Notes: generated from the letters alone by a model not told the origin. 64,000 nucleotides of DNA from CBDDFN01 sp965227065 (GCA_965227065.1 CBDDFN010000013.1:51131-115130), one strand, 5' to 3'; positions 1 to 9,341 are shown, numbered from the stretch's first letter. Translations and numbers: made by a program.

Positions 1-706
1 GGACCTCAAGGCACGCGCCGGTGATGTAGGACGCCGCCGGGCTTGCGAGAAAAAGACAGGCTTGGGCAATGTCGGCGGGAACCGCCATGCGCTTCATCGG
101 CAGTTCAGCTTCGATACTGGCGATGCCTTTTGCGCCGCCATAATGCTCTTCGGCGGCCTCGGTCTTGATCAGCCCGGCAATGATCGCATTGACCCGCACA
201 TGGGGCGCCCATTCCTGCCCCAAGGACAAAGTCAGGTTCAAAAGCCCCGCTTTCGCCGCCCCATAGGCGGCGGTGCCGGGGGAGGGGCGGACGCCGGAAA
301 TGCTGGCAATATTCACAATCGCGCCGCCATCCCCCATGGCCGCATGGGCCTTTTGGGCAAAGACCAAAGGTGCGATGAGGTTGAGCCGGATGATGCTTTC
401 GGAAAAGCGGGGGCTTGCGGTGGCCGCATCGGCCGGTGGGCTGCCGCCGGCATTGTTGATCAAAATATCGAGCGCGCCGGTCTTTTCTGTCGCCGCCGCG
501 ATCACCGCATCAATCTGGTCGGGATCGCGGACATCGGCGGACACAAAGCGCGCGGCCTGGCCGTCCGCTTCGGGCAGGCTGTCAGGCTCATTCCGCCCGC
601 AAATCACCACATGCGCTCCTTCGGCCAGAAAAGCCTCGCTCACGCCACGTCCCACGCCTTTTGCGCCGCCGGTGACAATCACCGAAGCGCCGTCAAATCG
701 TTTCAT
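1..706 (-). CDS. SDR family oxidoreductase, C-terminus cut by window edge
   Basis: Reading the complement from the ATG at 704-706 gives an open frame that runs off the left edge, so no stop is seen. It has the NAD(P)-binding glycine motif TGGAKGVGRG near residues 12-21, NNAG near residue 87, and a catalytic serine followed by YGAAK. This is a classical SDR with about 235 residues visible of a usual 250-260. It is divergent from fadD3, and in actinobacteria SDRs of this type lie in the steroid ring C/D cluster, so it probably oxidises or reduces a steroid or hydroxyacyl-CoA intermediate. The substrate cannot be told from sequence. Opposite-strand frames over this stretch are shadows. Confidence 0.85.
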   Translation of the reverse strand, partial: MKRFDGASVIVTGGAKGVGRGVSEAFLAEGAHVVICGRNEPDSLPEADGQAARFVSADVRDPDQIDAVIAAATEKTGALDILINNAGGSPPADAATASPRFSESIIRLNLIAPLVFAQKAHAAMGDGGAIVNIASISGVRPSPGTAAYGAAKAGLLNLTLSLGQEWAPHVRVNAIIAGLIKTEAAEEHYGGAKGIASIEAELPMKRMAVPADIAQACLFLASPAASYITGACLEV

Positions 707-804
707 AATGCCCCATACGCCCTTGGTTCGATTTTGCGAATATGGTAGTTAGAGCGCCATTCTATTGCCTTAATGCGCAAAAAGACAATGCGGGGGAAAC
801 GCAT
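707..804. promoter_or_regulatory. divergent promoter region, SDR / fadD3
   Basis: A short divergent gap. It holds ATTTTGCGAATAT (731-743) and TAATGCGCAAAAA (771-783), matching the TGCGCAA-type element found before other ring-degradation operons in this window. A Shine-Dalgarno-like GGGGGAA lies at 792-797. ACGCATTTGG (799-808), the reverse complement of the shared CCAAATGCGT element, overlaps the proposed TTG start. Confidence 0.45.
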
Positions 805-2358
805 TTGGTTGATTTGACCCAAACAATTCCGGGTATGGCCGCCCGCGCGGCAGAGCGTTTCGGCGCCCAGTCGGCGCTGGAAGAAGATGGCGTGCAGCTC
901 AGCTTTGCCGATCTTTACGCCGAAGCGCGCCGGTCGGCCAAGGCTTTCCTCGCCCATGGATTTGAAAAAGGCGACCGGTTTGCCGTTTGGTCGCCCAATG
1001 CGCGCGAATGGGTGCTGGCCGCGTTGGGCGGCATGATGGCCGGGGGCGTGCTGGTGCCGATCAATACCCGGTTCAAGGGCGCGGAAGCCGCTGACATCAT
1101 TCGCCGGTCGCGCGCCAGGGTTTTGTTTACCGCCAAAGGTTTTTTGGGCTTTGATTATCCCGCCATGCTGGAGGGCGAAGACCTGCCCGATCTCGACCGC
1201 ACGATTTTATTGCGCGGGACCGAGGGCGAAACATTTACGGAATTTGTTCAGTCGGGCGCGGCGCAATCCGACACCGCCCTTCAAGACCGGCTCGACACGA
1301 TCGGGCCTGATGATCTGTCCGATATTATCTTTACCAGCGGCACGACGGGCCGGCCCAAAGGCGCGATGACGGCGCATGGTCAGAATGTGGCCGCCGTCAC
1401 CGCCTGGTGCAAAGCCGTCGGTGTCGATGACACGGACCGTTATCTGATCGTCAATCCCTTCTTCCATTCCTTTGGCTATAAGGCCGGTTGGCTCGCCTGC
1501 ATCATCACGGGTGCCTGCGCGCTGCCCCATGCGGTGTTTGATGTCGACCAGATCCTCAAACGGATTTCCGATGACCGGATTTCGGTCCTGCCCGGCCCAC
1601 CGACGATCTTCCAGTCGCTGATCAATCATCCCTCTTTGGCCGACGCTGATATTTCGAACCTGAAGAAAACCGTCACCGGGGCCGCATCTGTTCCGGTCGA
1701 GCTGGTCAAACAGATGAAAGAAGTGCTCGGCTTTGAAAGCGTTCTGACCGCTTACGGGCTGACCGAAAGCTGCGGCTTTGTCTCGCTCACCGACGCCTCG
1801 GACGATTTTGAAACCATCGCGACGACATCAGGCAAGGCGATGGGCGGGGTTGAAGTCAAGCTCATCGATGAAAAAGGCCTGACCGTCAAACCCGGCACGC
1901 CCGGTGAGATTCTGGTTCGCGGCTTTAACGTCATGCAAGGCTATCTTGATGATCCGGCGGCCACCGCTGAGGCGATTGACGATAATGGCTGGCTTCACAC
2001 CGGCGATATTGGCGTTCAAAACAATCGCGGCTATCTCGCCATCACCGATCGGGCCAAAGACATGTTCATCACCGGTGGGTTCAACTGCTATCCGGCTGAA
2101 ATCGAAAATGGTTTGTTGCGCCACGCGCTGGTGGTCGATGCCGCCGTCATCGGCGCACCTGATGAGCGGATGGGCGAGGTCGGCCACGCCTTTGTGGTAC
2201 TCAAGCAAGGTGAAAGCCTCACCGGAGATGATCTGATCGGCTGGGCGCGCGGTCAGATGGCCAATTATAAAGTGCCGCGCTTTGTGACGGTGGTCGAAGA
2301 ACTGCCGCGCAATGCGTCCGGAAAGGTCCAAAAATTTAAACTGCGCGACGGCGCGTGA
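805..2358 (+). CDS. fadD3: FadD3-like HIP-CoA synthetase (ANL-family acyl-CoA ligase)
   Basis: Adenylate-forming ligase that in steroid degraders activates the C/D-ring propionate HIP with CoA after the A/B rings are removed. Visible motifs are the P-loop-like TSGTTGRPKGA, the AYGLTES signature and the C-terminal hinge TGDIG followed by a lysine near the end (ASGKVQKFKLR). The segments GPPTIFQSL and ETIATTSGKA closely recall mycobacterial FadD3. The frame is also open from an ATG at 742 (538 aa), but that start has no ribosome site. The TTG at 805 sits 7 bases after GGGGGAA and gives 517 aa, close to the family length, so it is preferred. It is followed 11 bases later by a second ligase. Confidence 0.85.
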   Translation: MVDLTQTIPGMAARAAERFGAQSALEEDGVQLSFADLYAEARRSAKAFLAHGFEKGDRFAVWSPNAREWVLAALGGMMAGGVLVPINTRFKGAEAADIIRRSRARVLFTAKGFLGFDYPAMLEGEDLPDLDRTILLRGTEGETFTEFVQSGAAQSDTALQDRLDTIGPDDLSDIIFTSGTTGRPKGAMTAHGQNVAAVTAWCKAVGVDDTDRYLIVNPFFHSFGYKAGWLACIITGACALPHAVFDVDQILKRISDDRISVLPGPPTIFQSLINHPSLADADISNLKKTVTGAASVPVELVKQMKEVLGFESVLTAYGLTESCGFVSLTDASDDFETIATTSGKAMGGVEVKLIDEKGLTVKPGTPGEILVRGFNVMQGYLDDPAATAEAIDDNGWLHTGDIGVQNNRGYLAITDRAKDMFITGGFNCYPAEIENGLLRHALVVDAAVIGAPDERMGEVGHAFVVLKQGESLTGDDLIGWARGQMANYKVPRFVTVVEELPRNASGKVQKFKLRDGA

Positions 2359-2369
2359 GGGAGTGAGTG

Positions 2370-4181
2370 ATGGTTGTTGCCCGTGAAGAAACCCAGGAAA
2401 AAATGAACCGCCAGATTTTTGGCGCGTCCAAAAACAAGCCTTCGCAAACCTATACGGCCGCCGACCGGTATGAGCAGTTTGCCGCCGAAAAGCCTGATGC
2501 GCCGGCGGTGCGTTGGCATTCCCGCGAATGGACCTATGCTGAGCTGAATGCGCGCGCCAACCAGATGGCGGTTGCCTTCCGTGACAAGGGCCTCACACGC
2601 GGCGACACGGTTGCCTTCCTGATGGACAATCGGCCTGAGTTTTATATTGCGGTGCTGGGGCTGGCGAAGCTTGGCGTCGTTGCCTCGCTGATCAACACCC
2701 AGCAAAAGGGCGAAACGCTCAAACATTCGATTGAGCGCGTGCCGCCCAAAGCCATTGTCACCGGCTCAGAACATCTGGCCCATCTCAAAGACAGCTATGC
2801 GCAGGCGGCCGCACCGGTGTGGGTGATCCATGATGAGGAGTTTCCGGCCGCTGAAAATGATCTTGCGGGCTATGCCGAAGACATCACTCCCCTGATCGAT
2901 GCCGCCGATCCGAACGCTTACGACAAAGCCTGGCGAGAGGGCCTCGTTGCCGGGGACATGTTTGTCTATATCTTTACCTCCGGCACCACGGGCCTGCCCA
3001 AGGCTGCCAAGCTTTCCCATGTGCGCTGGCTCAACACCGGGGATGGCATGTCCGCCCTGCTCGAATTCCGGCCCGATGATGTCTTTTACTGTGTGCTGCC
3101 GCTTTATCATTCGGCAGGCTTCATGTCGCTGACCTCCATGTGTCTGGCCGTGGGTGGGTGCATGGCGCTGCGCCGGAAATTCTCAGTGTCGAATTTCTGG
3201 TCTGATGTGCGCACCCATAAAATCACAGTGACCCAATATATTGGCGAGATGTGCCGCTATCTGATGGCGCGCCCTGAAGAGCCCAATGACGCCGACAATC
3301 CGCTTCGGGCCATGATCGGCTCGTCCATCGGCATGGATATCTGGCAGCGGTTTAAGACCCGCTTTGATGTTGAACAGATATTTGAAGGCTGGGGCTCGAC
3401 CGAAGCCAATACCGGCATGACCAATGTCGATCAGAAGATCGGCGCGGTGGGCCGGGTGCCCAACAAGCAAATGTCGAACATCCGCCTGATCAAATATGAT
3501 CTGGAAGAAGACACTCATATCCGTAACGCCGACGGCTTTTGTCAGGAAACCGATGATGATGAGGTGGGCGAGCTTGTCGCCATGATCCTTGACCTGCCCG
3601 ACAGTGCGGCGGGCCGGTTTGAGGGCTATTCCGACCCTGACGAGACCGAGAAAAAGATCCTGCGCAATGTCTTCACTGAGGGTGATGCCTTCTGGCGGTC
3701 GGGCGATTTGTTCCGCCGTGATGCGGATGATTATTTCTATTTTGTCGACCGGGTCGGCGACACGTTCCGCTGGAAGTCGGAAAATGTCTCCACCATGGAA
3801 GTCGCTGAAACGCTGGCCGACTTTGACGGGCTCGCCTTTGTCAATTGCTATGGCGTCAAAGTGCCGGGGACCGAGGGCCGGGCGGGCATGATCGCAGTGA
3901 CGCTCAAAGACGGGGCGTCCTTTGACCCCAAAGCCTTTTACAGTTTTGCCACTGACAAGCTGGCCCATTATGCGGTGCCTTTGTTCGTGCGTGTGACGGC
4001 CAATATGGACATGACCTCGACCATGAAAATCCGCAAGGTGGATTTCCAGCGCGCCGGCTATGACCCCGCCCGCGTTGATGGCGATGCGCTCTATGTCAAA
4101 GTCGATGCGGACGGCACCTATGCGCCTTTGAGCGATGAGGCGCTGGCCAAGGCGGACATTGCCCCGTTTGAAAGTGAATGA
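2370..4181 (+). CDS. FATP/very-long-chain-type acyl-CoA synthetase
   Basis: ANL-superfamily ligase of about 603 aa. The ATP motif is IFTSGTTGLPKAAK. The C-terminal part has GRVPNKQ, DGFCQE and YFVDRVGDTFRWKSENVS, typical of the FATP/FadD6-type very-long-chain acyl-CoA synthetases rather than of FadD3. The likely role is CoA activation of a steroid side-chain carboxylate or other bulky acid, in the manner of FadD17/FadD19. That role is inferred from position, with fadD3 immediately upstream and a ChsE-type dehydrogenase pair downstream. GAGGGAGTG precedes the ATG at 2370. An in-frame GTG at 2367 directly in front is less likely the start. Confidence 0.8.
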   Translation: MVVAREETQEKMNRQIFGASKNKPSQTYTAADRYEQFAAEKPDAPAVRWHSREWTYAELNARANQMAVAFRDKGLTRGDTVAFLMDNRPEFYIAVLGLAKLGVVASLINTQQKGETLKHSIERVPPKAIVTGSEHLAHLKDSYAQAAAPVWVIHDEEFPAAENDLAGYAEDITPLIDAADPNAYDKAWREGLVAGDMFVYIFTSGTTGLPKAAKLSHVRWLNTGDGMSALLEFRPDDVFYCVLPLYHSAGFMSLTSMCLAVGGCMALRRKFSVSNFWSDVRTHKITVTQYIGEMCRYLMARPEEPNDADNPLRAMIGSSIGMDIWQRFKTRFDVEQIFEGWGSTEANTGMTNVDQKIGAVGRVPNKQMSNIRLIKYDLEEDTHIRNADGFCQETDDDEVGELVAMILDLPDSAAGRFEGYSDPDETEKKILRNVFTEGDAFWRSGDLFRRDADDYFYFVDRVGDTFRWKSENVSTMEVAETLADFDGLAFVNCYGVKVPGTEGRAGMIAVTLKDGASFDPKAFYSFATDKLAHYAVPLFVRVTANMDMTSTMKIRKVDFQRAGYDPARVDGDALYVKVDADGTYAPLSDEALAKADIAPFESE

Positions 4182-4184
4182 TGC

Positions 4185-4322
4185 CGTCATTCCGGGGGAG
4201 CCGCATCAGCGGTGACGCCCGGAATCTGATGGTGATGAGTTTCCACGAGCAAGACCTGCCCGGATGAAATCCAGTGCCACCAGATTCCGGACAAGCGCGC
4301 TCGCGCTTTCCGGAATGACGCG
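4185..4322. repeat. REP-like palindromic repeat between convergent genes
   Basis: This region between converging genes begins with GTCATTCCGG and ends with CCGGAATGAC, with internal CCGGAATCTG and AGATTCCGG segments. Outer and inner arms are mutually complementary, so it can fold into nested hairpins. The same boundary sequences recur in at least ten other gaps of the window. No coding potential is seen in 4182-4386. Confidence 0.7.
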
Positions 4323-4386
4323 TGGGGGCGGGTAAGGCCCCAGCCCATTCCCTTCCCGCAGGGCGCTTGTCCGACACGACGCCGTG

Positions 4387-5557
4387 TCAGCGGCTGATCG
4401 TGTTGGGCATGCCAAGCCCCATCGAGGCCACCATGGAACGCATGACTTCGGCCGCCCCGCCGCCAAATGTGTTGAGCTGGGCCATGCGCACAATTTCATC
4501 GACATAGCCATTTTGCACGCTGGCGGGGCCTTCGCCATGGATGGAGGCAACCGCGCCATTGAGCTCGGCAATGCGGCGCATCACTTCGACCAGCTCAACC
4601 GTTGAGAAGACTTTGACGCCCGACGCAAGCGCGTGATCAACCCGGTCATTGTCGATCTGCCAGGCCATGCGCCAGTTAAGCTGGCTCATCGCTTCAAGCC
4701 GGACATAGATTTCAGCGACCTGTTGCTGGATTAAGGGATTGTCGAGCGGCCGGCCCGGGGCGGCGCGCAGGTCCGCAAGCGTATCAAGGAAGCTGCGCAC
4801 GCCATTGATCGACATGGCCGCCAAAGAGATGCGTTCGTGATTGAGCTGGCTGCGGATAATGTTCCAGCCATTGTTAAGCCCTCCAACGACATTGTCTTGC
4901 GGCACCTGGACATTGTCATAATAGGTGACATTGGTTCTGAGCCCCGCGACCGTGCGGATGGGGGCGAGCGAAAAGCCGGGGTCCTGGCAATCGGCGATCA
5001 TGACCGAGATGCCGGTATGGGGCGGCTCGGCGCCTTTGTCGGTGCGGGCGGCAAGCCAGATATAATCGGCCCCGTCGGCGCCTGAGGTATAGACCTTGGT
5101 GCCGTTCACTGCATAGACGCCGTCCTTGAGATCGGCGCTGGTTTTGAGCGAGGCGAGATCGGTACCCGCCCCGGCTTCGGAATAGCCGATGGCAAAGACC
5201 ATTTCACCGGCGGCAATGCCGGGCAGATATTTCGCCTTTTGCTCCGCCGTTCCGAACTGCATCAGTGCGGGCGCAATGGTTGAAATGGTGACGACCGGGA
5301 AGGGCGCGCGCGCCACCCAGGTTTCTTCAAACAAAATAAGCTGATCGATCATGCCGCGTGCCTGGCCGCCAAATTCTTTGGGCCAGCCCAGCGTCAAGAC
5401 ACCATCCTTGCCCATCTGGCGGGACGACCTCGCGGAAGACCGGGCCACCTTCAATGCCTTTGGTGGCCGCGACCCGCTCAGGCGTCATCAGATCCTTGAA
5501 ATAGGCTCGCAGTTCCTGACGCAGGGTTTTTTGGGCGGGGCTTAATTCAAGTTTCAT
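4387..5557 (-). pseudogene. acyl-CoA dehydrogenase, ChsE2/FadE29-like, single frameshift
   Basis: Two frames on the minus strand join into one acyl-CoA dehydrogenase of about 389 aa. The N-terminal frame begins MKLELSPAQKTLRQEL at 5557. The second carries LGWPKEFGGQ, the flavin-site motif YSEAGAGTD, and NHERI at the position of the helix-G catalytic glutamate. The break lies near 5417-5421, where GTC-GTC-CGC-CAG has become GTCGTCCCGCCAG through one extra C (an extra G on the plus strand). Removing that base restores the whole protein. With the divergent gene at 5645 it looks like a ChsE1/ChsE2-type heteromeric side-chain dehydrogenase. The frameshift may be a sequencing error, since the rest is intact. 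Confidence 0.8.
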
Positions 5558-5613
5558 GGCGCAATTCTGTCGATGGGCAATTGATCTTGGGATGGAGATA
5601 TACTACGATTTTT

Positions 5614-5629
5614 TTGAATTTGCATTCAA
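5614..5629. promoter_or_regulatory. palindromic operator TTGAAT-N4-ATTCAA (site 1)
   Basis: TTGAATTTGCATTCAA is a perfect 6+4+6 inverted repeat in the 87-base gap between the two divergent acyl-CoA dehydrogenase genes, ending 15 bases before the GTG at 5645. The same element occurs at 42087, 44584, 49229 and 57528. A TetR-type operator is the likely reading. Confidence 0.7.
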
Positions 5630-5644
5630 TTTTGGAATCTCCCC

Positions 5645-6754
5645 GTGGATTTGACCCTGACCGAGGATCAGCAGGCGATTGCCGAGCTTGCCGGACGCAT
5701 CATGACGGACATGATGGCGGACGATAAGCGCACCCGGCTTTATGCCGGTGACGCGCCGTTTGACCGGGATTTGTGGGCGCAATTGGCTGAAGCGGGATTG
5801 CTGGGCATTTGCCTGTCTGAAGCGGTGGGCGGCTCGGCCATGGGGCTGTTTGAGCTTGGCCTGTTGCTTGAAGCCCAGGGCAAGGTGCTCGCACCGGTTC
5901 CGCTGTTGACCGGGGCAGGGGTGGCGGCTCTCGCGCTCGACCGGTTCGGGGATGACGCATTCAAGCAAGACTGGCTCTCAGGCTTTATCGCGGGTGAAAA
6001 AATTCTGACCGCTGCCATTCCCTCAGCCAAGCTTGGCGTCTACGCCTTGCCCGTCTTTGCCGAAGGCGCGCTTTCGGGCAGTTTCGACATGGTGCCGTTT
6101 GGCGCGGCTTCAGACGGACTGGTCGGCTTTTGTGATGCCGGACTGGTGTTTGTTGATCTCAAAGCCGCAGGCGTCACGCTCACGCCGCAAGAGGGGATGA
6201 GCGGGGAAAGTGCCGATTATATCGCCTTTGATAATACCCCGGCGGTGCTGCTCGCTGACAATGCGGCTGCGTCTCCGGTGCTGCATACGGCGCTTGCTTT
6301 GCAAGGGGCGTTGCAGGTCGGCGTGCTGGAAGAGACGCTCAAACGCACAGCCGAATACACCAATGAGCGCAAGCAGTTTAACCGGCGTCTGTCGAGCTTT
6401 CAGGCGGTCAGCCAGCAGGCGGCTGATGCCTATATGCTGATTGAGACTTTGCGCACCATGGTGTGGAAGGCTTTGTCGGTTCTGGAAGACGGCAAAGACG
6501 CCACGGCTGAGGCCCATGCGGTCAAATGGTGGTTGTGCGAGGCGGGCCACAAGGTCGGCCACACCGCGCTTCATCTGCATGGCGGGATCGGCCAGGATAT
6601 TGACTATCCGATCCATCGTTACTTTCTTTGGGCCAAACATCACGGCATGCTGTTTGGCACGCCAACCGAGCATCTCGCGGCGATCGGGCGCTATGCCGCC
6701 CACGCGCCGCTTCTCACCGACTTTGTCACAGACCACAACAGGGCAACGACATGA
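5645..6754 (+). CDS. acyl-CoA dehydrogenase, ChsE1/FadE28-like subunit
   Basis: A 369-aa acyl-CoA dehydrogenase starting at GTG 5645. The C-terminal half carries NERKQFNRRLSSFQAV and then LHLHGGIGQDIDYP followed by HRYFLWAK, a sequence style I associate with the FadE27/FadE28 subunits of the alpha2beta2 steroid side-chain dehydrogenases. It lacks the FERG-type segment with the catalytic base, which its divergent neighbour appears to supply. It would introduce a 2,3-double bond into a steroid side-chain acyl-CoA, with FAD bound at the subunit interface. The gene overlaps the next start by 4 bases (ATGA), so it is translationally coupled to the CoA-transferases. Confidence 0.8.
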   Translation: MDLTLTEDQQAIAELAGRIMTDMMADDKRTRLYAGDAPFDRDLWAQLAEAGLLGICLSEAVGGSAMGLFELGLLLEAQGKVLAPVPLLTGAGVAALALDRFGDDAFKQDWLSGFIAGEKILTAAIPSAKLGVYALPVFAEGALSGSFDMVPFGAASDGLVGFCDAGLVFVDLKAAGVTLTPQEGMSGESADYIAFDNTPAVLLADNAAASPVLHTALALQGALQVGVLEETLKRTAEYTNERKQFNRRLSSFQAVSQQAADAYMLIETLRTMVWKALSVLEDGKDATAEAHAVKWWLCEAGHKVGHTALHLHGGIGQDIDYPIHRYFLWAKHHGMLFGTPTEHLAAIGRYAAHAPLLTDFVTDHNRATT

Positions 6755-8010
6755 GCAACAAAAAGGCATTGGAGGGCATCACCGTCCTCGATCTGTCATC
6801 GGATCTGGGGTACGAGACCGGCCGTTTCATGGCCGATTGGGGCGCCGACGTGATCAAGATCGAACCGCCGCAGGGCGATACGGGCCGGATGCGCGGCCCC
6901 TTCCTCGATGATGATCCCGATCCGCAAAAAAGCCTGTTCTGGGCGGTGCGCAACCGCAACAAAAAGGGCATCACGCTCAACCTTGAGACCGAAGAGGGTG
7001 TTGCCCTGTTCAAACGTCTGGCCTCTGAAGTTGATGTGCTGATCGATGCCTATCCGCTCAACTATCTGCGCGACAAGGGGTTGGGCTATGATGTTTTGAA
7101 GGCGCTCAATCCGGGTCTCGTTATGGCCTCGATCACGCCCTTTGGCCAGACCGGACCTTACAGCCATTATCGTGGGTCTGACCTCACCATCATGGCCTGG
7201 TCGGGCTTTCTGGATTTGTTGGGCGACAAGGACCGTGCGCCGCTGAGGCTTCAGGTTCAACAGATCAACCAGCATGCGTCCGAAGCCGCGATGGGCTCGA
7301 TCATGACCGCGCTTTATCATCGTGAAAACACCGGCAAAGGTCAGTTTGTCGATTGTTCAGCGCTTCAGGTTCAAGTCATGTGCGGCTCGGCCACCAACTG
7401 GATGACATGGGAAGCCAACCGCGTTCTGGTGAGGCGTCAGGGTGCCCTGATCGAAACCCCGTCAGGTTCATATGCGGTGTCGGTCTTTTGGGAATGTAAA
7501 GACGGTTATGTCGTCTTTGTCTTCCTGCCCGGCGGCATGGGCGGGGGTCGGATGATGGAAGGCTTGCAGGCCTGGATGAAGTCGGAAGATTTCGACCCCG
7601 CCCCGCTCGACAGCTTCGACTGGAACACGTTCAACATCGATGCCGACTATGCCACCCAGGAATTCATTGACGGCATGTCCGAGCCGATCAAGCGCTTCTT
7701 TGGCGCGCGCACGCGCGAAGAGATTTTCGCCAAGGCGCTTGAGCATCACATCATGCTTTATCCCGCCAATGATGCCTCCACGCTGATCGACAATGTCCAG
7801 CTTGTCTCACGCAAATTCTGGGGCGAGGTTGAGCATGATGATTGGGGCAAGACGGTGAAATATCCCGGCGCGCCGATGGTGATGACCGAAACACCGATGG
7901 CGCTGGGCACCCGCGCACCCAAAGTGGGGGAGCATACCGATCAAGTGCTCAAAGGCTTTGGCCTCACCGACGATGAAATCAAAGATTTGCGCGCCAAGAA
8001 CGCGCTTTAA
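6751..8010 (+). CDS. CaiB/BaiF (class III) CoA-transferase, catalytic-Asp subunit
   Basis: A 419-aa family III CoA-transferase. The N-terminal motif MADWGADVIKIEPPQGD is diagnostic. Asp144 in RGSDLTIMAWSG aligns with the aspartate that forms the acyl-enzyme anhydride in formyl-CoA transferase. The start is the ATG overlapping the stop of the upstream dehydrogenase; the open frame upstream of it lies inside that gene. It is followed 13 bases later by a paralogue that lacks this aspartate, so the two probably form one heteromer. The likely task is transfer of CoA to or from a steroid side-chain acid, as BaiF/BaiK do for bile acids. An alpha-methylacyl-CoA racemase role is possible because that family shares the fold. 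Confidence 0.82.
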   Translation: MSNKKALEGITVLDLSSDLGYETGRFMADWGADVIKIEPPQGDTGRMRGPFLDDDPDPQKSLFWAVRNRNKKGITLNLETEEGVALFKRLASEVDVLIDAYPLNYLRDKGLGYDVLKALNPGLVMASITPFGQTGPYSHYRGSDLTIMAWSGFLDLLGDKDRAPLRLQVQQINQHASEAAMGSIMTALYHRENTGKGQFVDCSALQVQVMCGSATNWMTWEANRVLVRRQGALIETPSGSYAVSVFWECKDGYVVFVFLPGGMGGGRMMEGLQAWMKSEDFDPAPLDSFDWNTFNIDADYATQEFIDGMSEPIKRFFGARTREEIFAKALEHHIMLYPANDASTLIDNVQLVSRKFWGEVEHDDWGKTVKYPGAPMVMTETPMALGTRAPKVGEHTDQVLKGFGLTDDEIKDLRAKNAL

Positions 8011-8023
8011 AGGGAGACCAGAC

Positions 8024-9262
8024 ATGTCAGATAAGGTCTTTGACGGTATTAAAGTTGCCGACTTCGCATGGTCGGGCGTCGGCCCGATGGTCTCAGGCTA
8101 TTTGGCGGCCCATGGCGCCACCGTGGTGCGGATTGAAAGCCATGCCCGCCCCGATGTGATGCGCTTTGCCGGGCCGTTCAAGATGAACCAGGCCAACCCC
8201 AATGCCTCGATCGGCTTTTTGCAGGTCCATGGAAACAAATGGGGCCTGACGCTCGATCTCAAAAACGAAAAGGGCAATGAGCTGGCCAAGCGCATGATCG
8301 CCTGGGCCGATGTCATGACCGAGGCTTACGTGCCGGGCGTGATGGAAAAGTTCGGGCTGGGTTATGAGGATGCGAGCAAGATCAATCCCGGCATCATCTA
8401 TTACGGCACCTCCATGATGGGCCGCTTTGGTCCGCTGGCGGGCATGCCCGGCTTTGGCACCTTCCTCACCCCGATGACCGGCCTCAATGACATTATCGGC
8501 TGGCCCGACCGGGGTCCGGTGCAGATTTATGGCGCACTGACCGATGTGGTGAACTTCAAATATGGCATCATGGCCATGACCACCGCGCTGTTCCACAAAA
8601 AGCGCACGGGCGAGGGCCAGCAAATTGATTTGAGCCAGTTTGCCGGCGGCGTGACCTTCTGCGCTGAAGAAATTTTGCAATACACCGCCAATGGCAAAGC
8701 CTGGGACAAGACCGGCAATCGTGATCCCCAAGCCGCGCCCCATGGCGTCTTTCCCACCAAGGGAGAGGATCGCTGGTGCGCGATCTGCATCTGGTCCGAT
8801 GATGAATTCAAGAAACTGGCGGAATGGATGGGCAAGGCTGAGCTGGCCGAAGATGCCAGGTTTGCGAGCTTCGAGGCGTGCAAGAAAAATGAAGACGCGC
8901 TTGAAAAGATCGTGGCCGAGTGGACCCAAACCCAGAGTAATGACCAGATTGTCTTCCAGGGTCAGCATCGGGGATTGGACGTTGCGCCGGTGACCAACAA
9001 TGCCGAGCTGATGCAGGACAAGCACATGCATTTCCGCAAGATGTTCAACTATCTGGAGCATGAGGCCTACGGCACCTTCCCCTTCCATGACATCGCCAAT
9101 GATGCGCGGCTGAGTGAAACGCCTGCCGAAATCACCCGCCGGTCGCCCAATCTGGGGGAGCACACCGACAAGGTGATGATGGAAATGCTGGAAATGAGCG
9201 AAAGCGAAGTCGCCGATTACCGCAGGGCCGGGGCGTTTGGCCCGGTCGAGCAAGGGGCGTAA
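8024..9262 (+). CDS. CaiB/BaiF CoA-transferase-like subunit without catalytic Asp
   Basis: A 412-aa family III CoA-transferase homologue. The ATG follows AGGGAGA. It has LAAHGATVVRIESHARPD and GLGYEDASKINPG as in the family. At the place of the nucleophilic aspartate it reads PGFGTFLTPMTG, with Gly145 where the upstream paralogue has Asp144. That suggests a non-catalytic or structural partner, as in heteromeric enzymes such as benzylsuccinate CoA-transferase. Function follows the upstream gene: CoA exchange on a steroid side-chain or related acid. It closes this operon; a REP-like element follows. Confidence 0.78.
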   Translation: MSDKVFDGIKVADFAWSGVGPMVSGYLAAHGATVVRIESHARPDVMRFAGPFKMNQANPNASIGFLQVHGNKWGLTLDLKNEKGNELAKRMIAWADVMTEAYVPGVMEKFGLGYEDASKINPGIIYYGTSMMGRFGPLAGMPGFGTFLTPMTGLNDIIGWPDRGPVQIYGALTDVVNFKYGIMAMTTALFHKKRTGEGQQIDLSQFAGGVTFCAEEILQYTANGKAWDKTGNRDPQAAPHGVFPTKGEDRWCAICIWSDDEFKKLAEWMGKAELAEDARFASFEACKKNEDALEKIVAEWTQTQSNDQIVFQGQHRGLDVAPVTNNAELMQDKHMHFRKMFNYLEHEAYGTFPFHDIANDARLSETPAEITRRSPNLGEHTDKVMMEMLEMSESEVADYRRAGAFGPVEQGA

Positions 9263-9290
9263 GGCGTGCGGAGCCGAGGCCGCACTTGAA

Positions 9291-9341
9291 CTGTCATCCC
9301 GGCCAATCCGCATCACAGGCGCGCGCCGGGATCTCTATCGT
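9291..9341. repeat. REP-like palindrome
   Basis: CTGTCATCCCGGCCAA faces GCCGGGATCTCTATC, giving a hairpin at the end of the CoA-transferase operon. It belongs to the GTCATCCCGG subfamily seen again at about 53134 and 63974. Confidence 0.55.

Noticed and set aside
62..752. Two long open frames on the plus strand at the left edge
   Set aside because: They oppose a clear SDR on the minus strand that runs off the window; their translations have no recognisable motif and are rich in Arg/Ala/Pro as expected of shadows.
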